Under the pieces are notes generated by a model. That model was not told the origin of the DNA and ran no database searches. It saw nothing but the letters and a program-made list of their open reading frames with translations. A stretch of DNA of 27,558 bases from a virus: the IMG/VR virus record IMGVR_UViG_3300044911_000590, positions 1 to 27,558 of that record. One strand, 5' to 3'. Shown here in pieces: positions 1 to 7,057 of this stretch; the first letter of the stretch is position 1, and each line of letters begins with the position of its first letter. The position numbers and the translations under genes are program-made.

Positions 1-2
1 GC

Positions 3-1331
3 ACCAGCGAGGTGGTGTTCAACGATGGCGGCGCTAATTATGATTTCCGCATTGAAGGCGATACAAACTCTTCGCTTTTCTTTGTTGATGCGTCAGCAGA
101 AGCGGTAGGGATTGGCACTACGAGTCCCAGTGCGTTACTCCACATTGAGCAAACTTCTCCAAGCGATGGAAGACTTGCTCGCATTGTTTCTGCTGGAGTT
201 GGTGCGGGTTTCCTGGGCGTAAAAAGTACTGGCAATACTTTTATTGATGCGAATACTTCTGCAACTGCGCTTGAATTCAGGACTCAAGATACAGAACGCG
301 CCCGCATTACATCCGATGGAAAACTTTTAGTTGGCACGTCTACTAGTCGTAGTGTTGGCACAATCCAAGCTTCAATTCAGGCTGAAGGAGCTGGCATGCT
401 GCCGTCTTCCCTCAACTTAACCAACACCGCAAACGACACTACCGGACCATCGCTGCGTTTTGGCAAAGTACGCTCGACCTCAGTTGTTCAAAATGGAGAT
501 ACTCTCGGATCAATTGCTTTTTGTGGTCATGATGGTACAGACCTAGACACACCTGGGGCATATGTACTTGCTGAAGTAGACGGAACCCCCGGATCAAATG
601 ACCTTCCGTCAAGACTAGTGTTCTCCACTACCGCCGACGGAGCGAGCAGCCCGACGGAGCGGATGAGGATTTCAAACGGCGGTGTAATCGGCATCGGACG
701 TACCAATCTTTCGCTAGATGGCACGGTTACTGGCATTGCATTGTCCCCAATAGGCTATGCAGAGCTTTCAAGAGAAAGTGGCGCACCAATGTACGTCAAC
801 AGAAAAACAAATGACGGCGACCTGGTGCAGTTTGCTCAAGATAATATAGGCGAAGGCAGTATTTCCGTTTCCGGTACTACCGTCAGCTACAACGGTGCTC
901 ACCTTTCCCGTTGGGCTCAGCTCCCTGGTGGCGCTGAACGCGAAGAGATCTTGCGTGGCACCGTACTGAGCAACATCGACGAGATGTGCGAATGGGGCGA
1001 TGAAGAGAACGAACAGCTCAACCGTATGAAGGTGAGCGACGTTGAAGGCGATCCCAACGTGTCCGGCGTGTTCCAAGCATGGGACGACGATGACGATACC
1101 TACACCGACGACTTCTACTGCGCGATGACGGGTGACTTCATCATCCGCATTGCAGAGGGCGTCACGGTGCAGCGCGGAGATCTTCTGATGTCCGCTGGTG
1201 ATGGCACCGCCAAGCCCCAGGTCGACGACATCATCCGCAGCAAAACCATCGCCAAGGTGACTTCAACTCACGTCACCTGCACCTATGACGATGGCAGCTA
1301 CTGCGTGCCCTGCGTGCTGATGGCTTGCTAG
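3..1331 (+). CDS. Tail fibre / appendage protein, C-terminal part (5' truncated)
   Basis: The frame is open from the first bases, so the gene begins upstream of the window; the GTG at 12 is only the first possible start inside it. The visible part has beta-rich, Gly/Thr/Ser-rich fibre sequence with the phage-fibre word VGIGTTSPSALLHI near its start and a related GGVIGIGRTNLS later. From about 890 on, the sequence YNGAHLSRWAQ, ILRGTVLSNIDEMCEW, GDLLMSAGDGTAKPQ and DIIRSKTIAKV matches my memory of the peptidase G2-type self-cleaving C-terminal domain (PF11962) of phage appendages. That domain is thought to assist trimer folding and then be cut off. Host recognition is the likely role. The first half is clearly more AT-rich than the C-terminal domain, suggesting modular exchange. 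The domain call rests on recalled motifs. Confidence 0.8.
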   Translation, partial: TSEVVFNDGGANYDFRIEGDTNSSLFFVDASAEAVGIGTTSPSALLHIEQTSPSDGRLARIVSAGVGAGFLGVKSTGNTFIDANTSATALEFRTQDTERARITSDGKLLVGTSTSRSVGTIQASIQAEGAGMLPSSLNLTNTANDTTGPSLRFGKVRSTSVVQNGDTLGSIAFCGHDGTDLDTPGAYVLAEVDGTPGSNDLPSRLVFSTTADGASSPTERMRISNGGVIGIGRTNLSLDGTVTGIALSPIGYAELSRESGAPMYVNRKTNDGDLVQFAQDNIGEGSISVSGTTVSYNGAHLSRWAQLPGGAEREEILRGTVLSNIDEMCEWGDEENEQLNRMKVSDVEGDPNVSGVFQAWDDDDDTYTDDFYCAMTGDFIIRIAEGVTVQRGDLLMSAGDGTAKPQVDDIIRSKTIAKVTSTHVTCTYDDGSYCVPCVLMAC

Positions 1332-1520
1332 GCCCAGTAGTCCTACTCTCCTCTGTGTCTGAGTTAGCTACAATGAAGCCGTCGCCGTTGCATGGACTGG
1401 AAGTGTCTGGTTGCTGCATCGGCTCTAAGTCCTAGCTTGCTAGGCCGGGAGGGTTGATCGCCTCCCGCAGAATTTGACAAGTAGCAGCAGTAGTCATTCC
1501 CACTTCTACGCTTAACCCAA
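1332..1520. other. Gene-free spacer between tail fibre and small ORF, with a repeated 12-mer
   Basis: No credible ORF. GCTTGCTAGGCC occurs at 1323-1334 (end of the fibre gene) and again at 1435-1446. The second copy is part of the inverted repeat CCTAGC-TT-GCTAGG. A TACAAT box at 1369-1374 could be a -10 element but has no good -35. A TTGACA at 1474-1479 has no good -10. The spacer separates late structural genes from the integrase region and would be a place to look for attP, but no tRNA-like sequence was recognised. Confidence 0.5.
1446..1467 (+). terminator. Terminator-like hairpin after the tail fibre gene
   Basis: CGGGAGG (1446-1452) pairs perfectly with CCTCCCG (1461-1467) around an 8-nt loop. 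It lies downstream of the fibre gene and before the integrase group, where a transcript end is expected. It is not followed by a run of T, so intrinsic termination is uncertain. Confidence 0.4.
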
Positions 1521-1712
1521 ATGACCAACTTTTACGACGAAGTATCTTCTAATTTTATGGCCGCTCTGACACAAACAAAACCACCGAACCTAAAAGAACA
1601 TTTACTGAAGAAGCTCGATCACGTCAGCTATGTAGCAGACACGAACCAAGAAACTCAATTCGCCATTGAAGATCTCCGTCTCGCCATAGAGCAACTGCCC
1701 GACGCCGAGTAG
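1521..1712 (+). CDS. Small hypothetical protein, 63 aa
   Basis: Not recognised. ATG start, no clear Shine-Dalgarno sequence, mixed helical sequence (LKEHLLKKLDHV, AIEDLRLAIEQL) with an acidic end and no membrane segment. It sits directly upstream of the integrase, with 20 nt between, in the same direction, so the two may be co-transcribed. Proteins in this position can be directionality factors or regulators, but nothing in the sequence shows that here. Confidence 0.5.
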   Translation: MTNFYDEVSSNFMAALTQTKPPNLKEHLLKKLDHVSYVADTNQETQFAIEDLRLAIEQLPDAE

Positions 1713-1732
1713 TCACCTTCACAAATGACACA

Positions 1733-2587
1733 GTGACACTGACAGTCAGCGAGCTATGGGACGCCTTCCTTGCGGAGCGTTCTATTTCGCTGTGCCCAAC
1801 CAGCCTGACGTCTGATTACCGTCAAGTCACCAAGTGGCTCAGGCGCTGCCCAGTGCAGGATATTGAGCAGGCACGGCAGGTGGTGATCTGGGTGTTGGGG
1901 CAAACCCCAGTGCTCACGTCTCGCCGCGTGGCGATGTACACCAAAAGCATGTACAAGTGGGCAGCGCAGGAAGACGTCGCGTATCTGGCACGCAACCCGC
2001 TGGCAAGTTTCAAGATGCCAAAGGCGCCGCAGCGGGACATCGACATCATCGTCATCCCGCGCAATGAGGTTGGCTTGGTGCTAGCTGCCCTGGCCGCGAA
2101 GTACACCTATTGCAGCGCTGACTGGTCGGCTTACACCGAGTTCATGCTGCAGACCGCCATGCGCACTGGTGAGGTGCGAGCCCTTAAGTGGTCAGACATC
2201 AAAGATGGCAAGATTCTTGTTCACAGCAATTGGACCCTGACGCACGGTTACAAAGACAGCACCAAGACCAACAAAAAGCGATGGGTGCCGCTCAACCGCA
2301 AATGCCAAACGATTCTTGACCAGTTACCAAAGGACGGCGAGTTTATTTTCCCTTGGGACCGGCTTGCATTTCAGAGCTACTTCAGGAAAAAGCTGCAGCC
2401 GCTTCATGCTGCTGGCCTGATCTCCCATGCTTACCGTCCATACGACTGTCGGCATACGGCAATCAGCCGTTGGATCGAAGCTGGCATCCCAGTGCCGCAG
2501 GTTGCAAACTGGGCGGGCAATACGGCTGAGGTGATCTTTAAGCACTACTGCAACACGACTCAGGAATACGAAGTTCCTGAGCTTTGA
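1733..2587 (+). CDS. int: Tyrosine recombinase / phage integrase
   Basis: The 284-residue protein has an N-terminal SAM-like DNA-binding half and a C-terminal catalytic half typical of phage integrases. Visible active-site elements are Arg144 in TAMRTGEVRALKW, Lys178 in the TKT beta-hairpin, Arg240 in YDCRHT and the tyrosine nucleophile Tyr272 in FKHYC. Two positions differ from the usual R-K-H-R-H-Y set: Tyr237 stands where HxxR normally has His, and Asn263 (WAGN) where LGH is usual. It would catalyse site-specific integration and excision between attP and attB. The GTG start gives the full N-terminal helix; the ATG at 1725 is out of frame and stops at once. The gene implies a temperate life cycle, although no repressor was recognised. 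Confidence 0.93.
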   Translation: MTLTVSELWDAFLAERSISLCPTSLTSDYRQVTKWLRRCPVQDIEQARQVVIWVLGQTPVLTSRRVAMYTKSMYKWAAQEDVAYLARNPLASFKMPKAPQRDIDIIVIPRNEVGLVLAALAAKYTYCSADWSAYTEFMLQTAMRTGEVRALKWSDIKDGKILVHSNWTLTHGYKDSTKTNKKRWVPLNRKCQTILDQLPKDGEFIFPWDRLAFQSYFRKKLQPLHAAGLISHAYRPYDCRHTAISRWIEAGIPVPQVANWAGNTAEVIFKHYCNTTQEYEVPEL

Positions 2588-2615
2588 CTTACACTGCTGC
2601 TACTGACCACCAATC

Positions 2616-2945
2616 ATGAGCATCACCTACAACTGGGCCATCGCCAACCTAGAACGCGAGGTTTCGGACGGTTACGTCTTTACCGCTCACTGGACGGTGG
2701 TGGGCATCTCTGATGAGGTTGACCCCGAAGGCAATCCCTACAACTCCGGTGCCTATGGCTCCATGGGTCTGGAGCGTCCTGAGGGCAGCATGATCCCGTT
2801 CAGCCAGCTCACCGAAGAGCTTTGCGTTCAGTGGGTCAAGGACAAGTTCGGCCCCGATAAGGTCACCGAGATCGAGGAAGCGCTCGCTGCACGGATCGTA
2901 GACCAGCAGTTTCCGACCGTTGAAGCTGGCGTCCCGTGGCAGTAA
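2616..2945 (+). CDS. Small phage protein, 109 aa (DUF7936-like)
   Basis: The sequence resembles a family of roughly 100-residue cyanophage proteins (I believe DUF7936) of unknown role: an N-terminal beta region beginning SITYNWAIANLE, a glycine-rich middle, and a helical end with FSQLTEELCVQWVKDKFG followed by EEALAARIVDQQ. No signal peptide, membrane helix or catalytic motif is visible. It starts 28 nt after the integrase and overlaps the next small basic gene by 10 nt, suggesting one transcript. The family name is from memory. Confidence 0.75.
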   Translation: MSITYNWAIANLEREVSDGYVFTAHWTVVGISDEVDPEGNPYNSGAYGSMGLERPEGSMIPFSQLTEELCVQWVKDKFGPDKVTEIEEALAARIVDQQFPTVEAGVPWQ

Positions 2946-3073
2946 AAGCAAAGGCTGGTCTAAGCGGCACCGTCCGCAAGAATCCTGTCCCCAAGACAAC
3001 CAGCCAAGGGCAAGGGCAGCGGTCCAGGCCGCGACGCCGTGGCCGCAAAAAGCTGCGCGGGCAGGGTCGTTAA
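2936..3073 (+). CDS. Small very basic protein, 45 aa
   Basis: A short ORF starting at a GTG that overlaps the preceding gene's stop by 10 nt. The product runs AVKAKAGLSGTVRKN, then GQGQRSRPRRRGRKK and ends RGQGR. Almost every C-terminal residue is Arg, Lys, Gly or Gln, as in nucleic-acid-binding tails. Similar short 'RGQG'-ending proteins occur in cyanophages as far as I recall; their role is unknown. It ends 9 nt before the next gene. Confidence 0.6.
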   Translation: MAVKAKAGLSGTVRKNPVPKTTSQGQGQRSRPRRRGRKKLRGQGR

Positions 3074-3082
3074 ACTGATTAC

Positions 3083-3331
3083 ATGATCGAGGTCATCGCT
3101 GCTATTGCTGGAGCGTCGATCTCCGTTGCCGCGATGGGCGCGATGGGCTTTAGCCGTCGCAACGATGAAGCACGCGAAGCTGTAATCAGACTGACCGCTG
3201 CCGTAGAGCATATTGCCACACAGCTAGAGGTGCTGCATACGGACATCAAGGAAGACCGTAAGGAAACTTTTTCACGTCTTAATGGCGTTGAGCAGCGCGT
3301 GACTATGCTTGAGGCACGGCCTACACGCTAA
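3083..3331 (+). CDS. Single-pass membrane protein with coiled coil, 82 aa
   Basis: An N-terminal hydrophobic helix (about residues 2-22, IEVIAAIAGASISVAAMGAM) is followed by a charged helical region with heptad character (about 30-76, including HIATQLEVLHTDIKEDRKE and VEQRVTMLEA). The membrane anchor plus coiled coil, placed three genes before the endolysin, fits a lysis accessory protein (holin, antiholin or spanin-like), but no family was recognised. It is followed 4 nt later by another small membrane protein. Confidence 0.65.
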   Translation: MIEVIAAIAGASISVAAMGAMGFSRRNDEAREAVIRLTAAVEHIATQLEVLHTDIKEDRKETFSRLNGVEQRVTMLEARPTR

Positions 3332-3335
3332 CCCC

Positions 3336-3476
3336 GTGGACTTCCTTTCTCATCCCGCCTTCTGGATTATCGTTGCTGCTGCTAGCGAGCTGATCGCCAT
3401 TAGCCCGCTGAAGAGCAACAGCATTGTGCAGCTGGTGTTTCAGGTACTGAACCTGCTGAAAGCAAAAAAGCGCTGA
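3336..3476 (+). CDS. Small membrane protein, 46 aa, with probable -1 frameshift extension
   Basis: GTG start 4 nt after the previous stop. The product has one long hydrophobic stretch (FWIIVAAASELIAIS), a second amphipathic segment (IVQLVFQVLNLL) and a basic end KAKKR. I recall similar short proteins next to cyanophage endolysins. A holin-like or lysis-regulating role is possible but unproven. The end of the gene carries the slippery heptamer A_AAA_AAG (3464-3470) in the correct phase, six bases before a stem-loop. A -1 shift would bypass the TGA at 3474 and continue to 3676, giving a 113-residue product. Confidence 0.65.
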   Translation: MDFLSHPAFWIIVAAASELIAISPLKSNSIVQLVFQVLNLLKAKKR

Positions 3477-3509
3477 CCTCGTTCGCTATTCGCAAACAGC
3501 GATTCGAGG
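3464..3509 (+). promoter_or_regulatory. Predicted -1 programmed ribosomal frameshift signal
   Basis: Slippery A_AAA_AAG at 3464-3470 is read in zero frame as gca-aaa-aag. A 6-nt spacer follows (3471-3476, containing the zero-frame stop). The stem-loop pairs CCTCG (3477-3481) with CGAGG (3505-3509) and TCGCT (3483-3487) with AGCGA (3498-3502) around a 10-nt loop, with a 1x2 internal loop. The heptamer is the dnaX-type shift site, and the spacing matches known stimulatory structures. The arrangement is directly visible; its function is inferred. Confidence 0.6.
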
Positions 3510-3676
3510 CCCAGTTGCCGGCCAAACTAGACCAAGCCGAAGCGGACTGGCACGCAGCGCAGCCCGTAGGCCCTGAGCCGGTGATTACGCATCACCCAGT
3601 AGACGACACACTGCAAACCGGAGATAGCCGCCTGCTTGGCGGTGCAATGGAGATCAAGTCACCATGGTCAAACTGA
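3470..3676 (+). CDS. Frameshift-only extension frame, 68 codons, before the endolysin
   Basis: In the -1 frame, 68 sense codons run from 3470 to a TGA at 3674-3676. The frame is open from about 3407 but has no ATG, GTG or TTG before the slippery site; the only ATG lies about 10 codons from its end. The product is soluble and protein-like: FAIRKQRFEAQLPAKLDQAE, then a Pro/His-rich part (PVGPEPVITHHPVDD) and LLGGAMEIKSPWSN. Its stop lies 10 nt inside the endolysin gene, so translation of the extension could couple to endolysin initiation. If the frameshift is not real, this is either a non-coding gap or the product of an indel in the A6 run. Confidence 0.5.
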   Translation, partial: ALTSFAIRKQRFEAQLPAKLDQAEADWHAAQPVGPEPVITHHPVDDTLQTGDSRLLGGAMEIKSPWSN

Positions 3677-4722
3677 GCGACCTGTTCCGGTACTACAAGC
3701 ACGGCACGCCACACCAAATGGCGGCCATCTCTGAATTGGAAGCGGAGCTATTAAAGGTTGCGCCTGCAATCTTGAATAGGGACCAAGCCTGGTACAAAAC
3801 CTGGCAGCAAGGCGGCAAGCTGCATAATTATGGGCCAGCGATAAAGCTGATAAAAGAGTTTGAGGGCTGCCACCTAAGCGCTTACCCTGATCCGCTTAGC
3901 GGCGGCGACCCGTGGACCATCGGCTATGGCACCACCAGGTACAGCGATGGCCGCAAGGTGCAACGCGGCGACAAGATTACAGTTATTGAAGCCAGCAGCC
4001 TGCTTGAACTTGAGATAGACCGCATTGCCGCCAAGCTGCGTGCGACGGTGCCGTTTTGGAATGCCATGAGCGGCAACCAGCAATGTGCGCTGATTAGCTT
4101 TGCCTACAACCTGGGCAGCGGGTTCTACGGATCCGAAGGATTTGAGACGATCAGCAAACGGCTGAAGGGCAAGGACTGGGCAGGCGTCCCTGATGCGCTG
4201 CTGCTGTACCGCAACCCCGGCACCAACGTCGAGGCTGGTTTGCTACGTCGCCGGCAGGCAGAAGGCAGGCTGTGGGTTGGCGATCAGCAGCAGGGAGCAG
4301 CCAAACTGACGCCTAGCAGTCCGTTCAGCGCACGGATCACGCCGCACATCCGAATCGGTGAGTTTGCGCTAGACCAAGAGGCACGGCGCTTTGATCACCA
4401 GTACCAAGTAGATACCGCAGCTGAGCTGGCAGCATTCCTAGAACGCGCTCGTGGTGCATTTGGCAACAAGCCGCTCATCATCACGTCGGGTTACAGACCA
4501 GCAGCCATCAATCGGCAGGTAGGTGGTGCCAGCGGCAGCGAGCACCTATTTAATGCGCCCGGCGTGGGTGCAGTTGACTGGTATATCAACGGCGTGGACA
4601 TCTATAAGCTGCAGGACTGGTGCGTCAAGCATTGGCCATACAGCACTGGACTAGGCGCACCCAAGGGCTTTATCCATACCGGCATCCGCCAAGGCAGGCC
4701 GCGTCTCACTTGGCCTTATTAG
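3664..4722 (+). CDS. Two-domain endolysin: GH24 lysozyme plus M15-type peptidase
   Basis: Residues about 57-205 are a T4/lambdoid-type GH24 muramidase: catalytic Glu67 in KEFEG, Asp76 in YPDP and Thr85 in PWTIGYGTT. Residues about 230-352 resemble D-Ala-D-Ala peptidases of the M15 family (YcbK-like): ITSGYRP, putative zinc ligands His294 (SEHLF), Asp305 (GAVDWY) and His338 (FIHTGI). It would cut both the glycan strand and the stem peptide of peptidoglycan at lysis. There is no signal peptide, so release should need a holin, and small membrane proteins lie just upstream. A weak GGAG at 3649-3652 is 11 nt from the ATG, and the gene overlaps the upstream -1-frame extension by 13 nt. Confidence 0.88.
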   Translation: MVKLSDLFRYYKHGTPHQMAAISELEAELLKVAPAILNRDQAWYKTWQQGGKLHNYGPAIKLIKEFEGCHLSAYPDPLSGGDPWTIGYGTTRYSDGRKVQRGDKITVIEASSLLELEIDRIAAKLRATVPFWNAMSGNQQCALISFAYNLGSGFYGSEGFETISKRLKGKDWAGVPDALLLYRNPGTNVEAGLLRRRQAEGRLWVGDQQQGAAKLTPSSPFSARITPHIRIGEFALDQEARRFDHQYQVDTAAELAAFLERARGAFGNKPLIITSGYRPAAINRQVGGASGSEHLFNAPGVGAVDWYINGVDIYKLQDWCVKHWPYSTGLGAPKGFIHTGIRQGRPRLTWPY

Positions 4723-4750
4723 ACTGCCTGTGTAAGCCGCTACCAACGGC

Positions 4751-5602
4751 ATGGCGATCACGTCTACGCGAGTATCGCCAGAGCTTTTGGAGATACGGAT
4801 ACCGTACAACAGCACCAAGGAAGAAGCAACCTTTCTGCTGCTGTCGGACATCCACCTAGACAACCCAAAGTGCAACCGCAAGCTGCTGCTGCAGCACCTG
4901 GATGAGTGCAAAGCGATTGGCGGCCATGCTTTGATGTTTGGCGACGTGCTTTGCCTGATGCAAGGCAAAAAGGATCGGCGCGGCAGCAAAGGCGACATCA
5001 GACCAGAGCACCTTGGCGGCAACTACTTTGATCTGGTGTTCCGCGAGTCAGCCGACCTGCTCCGGCCATACGGTGACATGATCCTGATGATGGGCGACGG
5101 CAACCACGAGACTGCCGTGCTCAACAATCAAGAGATCGACCCGCTAGAGAACGTGGTGCGGCTGATGCGCAACGATGGCGCGGTCACCGAACACATGGGC
5201 TACCAAGGCTTTGTGCGGTTTGCGTTCCGGCAGTCAGCCGGCCGTACACGCCGCTGCACATTGTTCTTCCACCACGGCGCATGGGGCGGCATCGTCACCA
5301 AAGGCACCATGGGGGGCGGCCGGTACGCGCAGATCGCACCTGATGCAGACATCATGCTTAACGGCCACAACCACGAGCGCAGCATTGTGGCACACCCGTG
5401 CTACCGCATCGCAGAAAACGGCAAGGCATGGATTGAGCAGCGCTGGCACTTGCAGACCGGCACCTATAAGCAGGAGTTTGGCGCTACAGGCGGCTGGGCG
5501 ATTGAGCGCATCGTAATGCCTAAGTCACTTGGCGGGATATGGCTAACGCTGCGGCCACGGGAGCGCGGCGGCGTTGACATCTCCTGCAGGCCAACCGTAT
5601 GA
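4751..5602 (+). CDS. Calcineurin-like metallophosphoesterase
   Basis: All signature motifs of the metallophosphoesterase superfamily are present in order: DIHLDN (Asp33, His35), GD at 64-65, GDGNHE (Asn118, His119), HHGAWGG (His174/175) and NGHNHE (His206, His208). These bind two metal ions and hydrolyse a phosphate mono- or diester. In phages such enzymes may repair nucleic-acid ends or cleave nucleotides; the substrate cannot be read from the sequence. The 283-residue length is usual. It lies 28 nt after the endolysin and overlaps the next gene by 4 nt (ATGA), so it belongs to the same operon. Confidence 0.85.
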   Translation: MAITSTRVSPELLEIRIPYNSTKEEATFLLLSDIHLDNPKCNRKLLLQHLDECKAIGGHALMFGDVLCLMQGKKDRRGSKGDIRPEHLGGNYFDLVFRESADLLRPYGDMILMMGDGNHETAVLNNQEIDPLENVVRLMRNDGAVTEHMGYQGFVRFAFRQSAGRTRRCTLFFHHGAWGGIVTKGTMGGGRYAQIAPDADIMLNGHNHERSIVAHPCYRIAENGKAWIEQRWHLQTGTYKQEFGATGGWAIERIVMPKSLGGIWLTLRPRERGGVDISCRPTV

Positions 5603-5781
5603 GACAGTACGTCCTTGAGATTGAGTACACCATTGTGGTGGAATCTGAAGACGACGACCCGGAAGAGGTATCGGACAATTTCGTGGCGCGGCTCACTGAG
5701 CTAGCGCCGTCCAACGATCACGTCCTGGGCCTCACGGTTCAGGTGTTACCCATCCCGGAACTGCGTGGATCATTTGATTGA
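5599..5781 (+). CDS. Small acidic hypothetical protein, 60 aa
   Basis: Not recognised. It starts at an ATGA overlap with the metallophosphoesterase stop and overlaps the HNH gene by 17 nt. The sequence is acidic (VVESEDDDPEEVSDNF) with a beta-like beginning (YVLEIEYTIVV) and a beta-like end (LGLTVQVLPIPEL). No membrane segment or known motif. The tight overlaps on both sides support it as a real gene. Confidence 0.6.
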   Translation: MRQYVLEIEYTIVVESEDDDPEEVSDNFVARLTELAPSNDHVLGLTVQVLPIPELRGSFD

Positions 5782-6064
5782 TGGCTCCAACCTCGTATCA
5801 AAACGCAGCGCAAAGCATCAATTTAGACAGCAAATCTTTGAAGCATGGGGCCATACATGCGCGTATTGCGGCGCCCCGGCTGACACGCTAGACCATGTGA
5901 AGCCACGCCATAAAGGTGGCGCTACTGTTGCTTGCAATCTTGTACCGGCGTGCAAGAATTGCAACCGTAAGAAAGGCAGCGAGGAATGGCGCGAATGGTT
6001 TAGCCGTCAAGATTCGTGGTCTGTTGATCGCGTTCTAAAGATTCAGGATTGGTTGGTTGATTGA
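5765..6064 (+). CDS. HNH endonuclease, 99 aa
   Basis: It contains a complete small HNH module: CAYCG (zinc knuckle Cys pair), TLDHVKPRHKGG (the DH of the nuclease), CNLVPACKNCN (second Cys pair and Asn), RKKGS. Similar stand-alone HNH proteins beginning KRSAKHQFR occur in cyanophages and cyanobacteria as far as I remember. It would nick or cut DNA; HNH proteins near packaging genes can assist terminase, but this one is in a lysis/early context. The GTG at 5765 is taken as start because it overlaps the previous gene; a TTG at 5771 is also possible. It is convergent with the sigma gene and overlaps its 3' end by 22 nt. Confidence 0.85.
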   Translation: MDHLIDGSNLVSKRSAKHQFRQQIFEAWGHTCAYCGAPADTLDHVKPRHKGGATVACNLVPACKNCNRKKGSEEWREWFSRQDSWSVDRVLKIQDWLVD

Positions 6065-7056
6065 GCATCTGATGGTAAAAAATTAGTGCTTGCCACTGCT
6101 GCCTGTGCTCTCGGCACATACCGTTGAAGCAAACCCTCCATACATCCTGATAGCGGCTGATTGTTGGTTTCGACATGGCCAAGCGGGGTATTGCTTAATG
6201 GGTTGCTCATCAGCATACGAAGGCGGCTAATGCCACGACGCTCTAAGTTTTGCAGCTTGGTGCGGCTGACGCCTGTTTGCTGTTCAAGTTGCGCCCAGGT
6301 AACAGGCCGCGCAAGGTTTCTGGCATGGATTACTTGTTTGGTCAACGGGTCTAAGTATTTGTTAAAACAATCCATCAATTCGCGTATCTCTTGCCGGGTT
6401 TCTATCAGGTCATTGTCATAGTTAGGGTCAGCAATGTTGTCACCGATGCATGTGGTCTCGGTGTCAGCAACCCGCTGGTCTAGGCTTGTCACTTTATAGG
6501 TTTGCTTTAACAAGTATGACAGTTCTTCTACGTCCATATCTAGCGCGTTAGATATTTCGCTCATGGTTGGCTGTCTGCCGATCTTATGGCTTAGATCCTG
6601 CATGGTGCGGTTTATCTTGTATAGCATCTCATGCAAACTGGTTGGCAGGCGAATTATGGAGTCATGCTGGATCAATGCCCGCGTAATGCCTTGCCTGATC
6701 CACCAATAGGCATAAGTTGAAAACTTGTAACCGCGTGACGGGTCGAATAGCTCAACCGCACGCGCAAGGCCGATATTGCCCTCTTGGATCAAGTCCATCA
6801 ACTCAAGCGTCTTGTTGCTGCGCTTGTCGTACTTGCGGGCTACATGGACTACAAGCTGCAGGTTGGACTTAATAAACCGTTGCCTAGCGCGTTCACCGCT
6901 TCGCAACTCGCGTTGCTCATCACGGGTTAGCTCCCTGTCGCATTGTCTTAATTCTTGCCATCTAATGACACGCCTGCCGAGTTGTATCTCTTGTTGCGGT
7001 GTCAGTAGTGGATATTTGGCGATACTGTTGAGGTAGTCTTTGATGCTGTCAGCCAT
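6043..7056 (-). CDS. RpoD-family (cyanobacterial group 1/2-like) sigma factor
   Basis: The 337-residue protein begins with region 1.2 (DSIKDYLNSIAKYPLLTPQQE). Region 2 follows, very similar to cyanobacterial primary and group 2 sigma factors: SNLQLVVHVARKYDKR, LELMDLIQEGNIGLARAVE, FDPSRGYKFSTYAYWWIRQG and TRALIQHDSIIRLPTSLHE. Region 3 is at about 150-190. Region 4 (about 225-285) is much more divergent: the usual LRFGL segment is replaced by DPLTKQVIHARNLARPVTW, while a helix-turn-helix with GVSRTKLQNLERRGISRLR remains. A Pro/Asn/Gln-rich tail of about 50 residues follows. It should bind host core RNA polymerase and could direct it to phage promoters, probably with altered -35 recognition. 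It could be phage-owned or recently captured from the host. Confidence 0.9.
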   Translation of the reverse strand: MADSIKDYLNSIAKYPLLTPQQEIQLGRRVIRWQELRQCDRELTRDEQRELRSGERARQRFIKSNLQLVVHVARKYDKRSNKTLELMDLIQEGNIGLARAVELFDPSRGYKFSTYAYWWIRQGITRALIQHDSIIRLPTSLHEMLYKINRTMQDLSHKIGRQPTMSEISNALDMDVEELSYLLKQTYKVTSLDQRVADTETTCIGDNIADPNYDNDLIETRQEIRELMDCFNKYLDPLTKQVIHARNLARPVTWAQLEQQTGVSRTKLQNLERRGISRLRMLMSNPLSNTPLGHVETNNQPLSGCMEGLLQRYVPRAQAAVASTNFLPSDAQSTNQS

Positions 7057-7057
7057 G

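Noticed and set aside
1-1331. Diversity-generating retroelement at the tail fibre
   Set aside because: No reverse transcriptase and no template/variable repeat pair visible in the window.
1332-1520. Possible attP or tRNA near the integrase
   Set aside because: No cloverleaf, no GGTTCRAATCC word and no direct repeat pair suitable as att core; only the 12-mer GCTTGCTAGGCC recurs.
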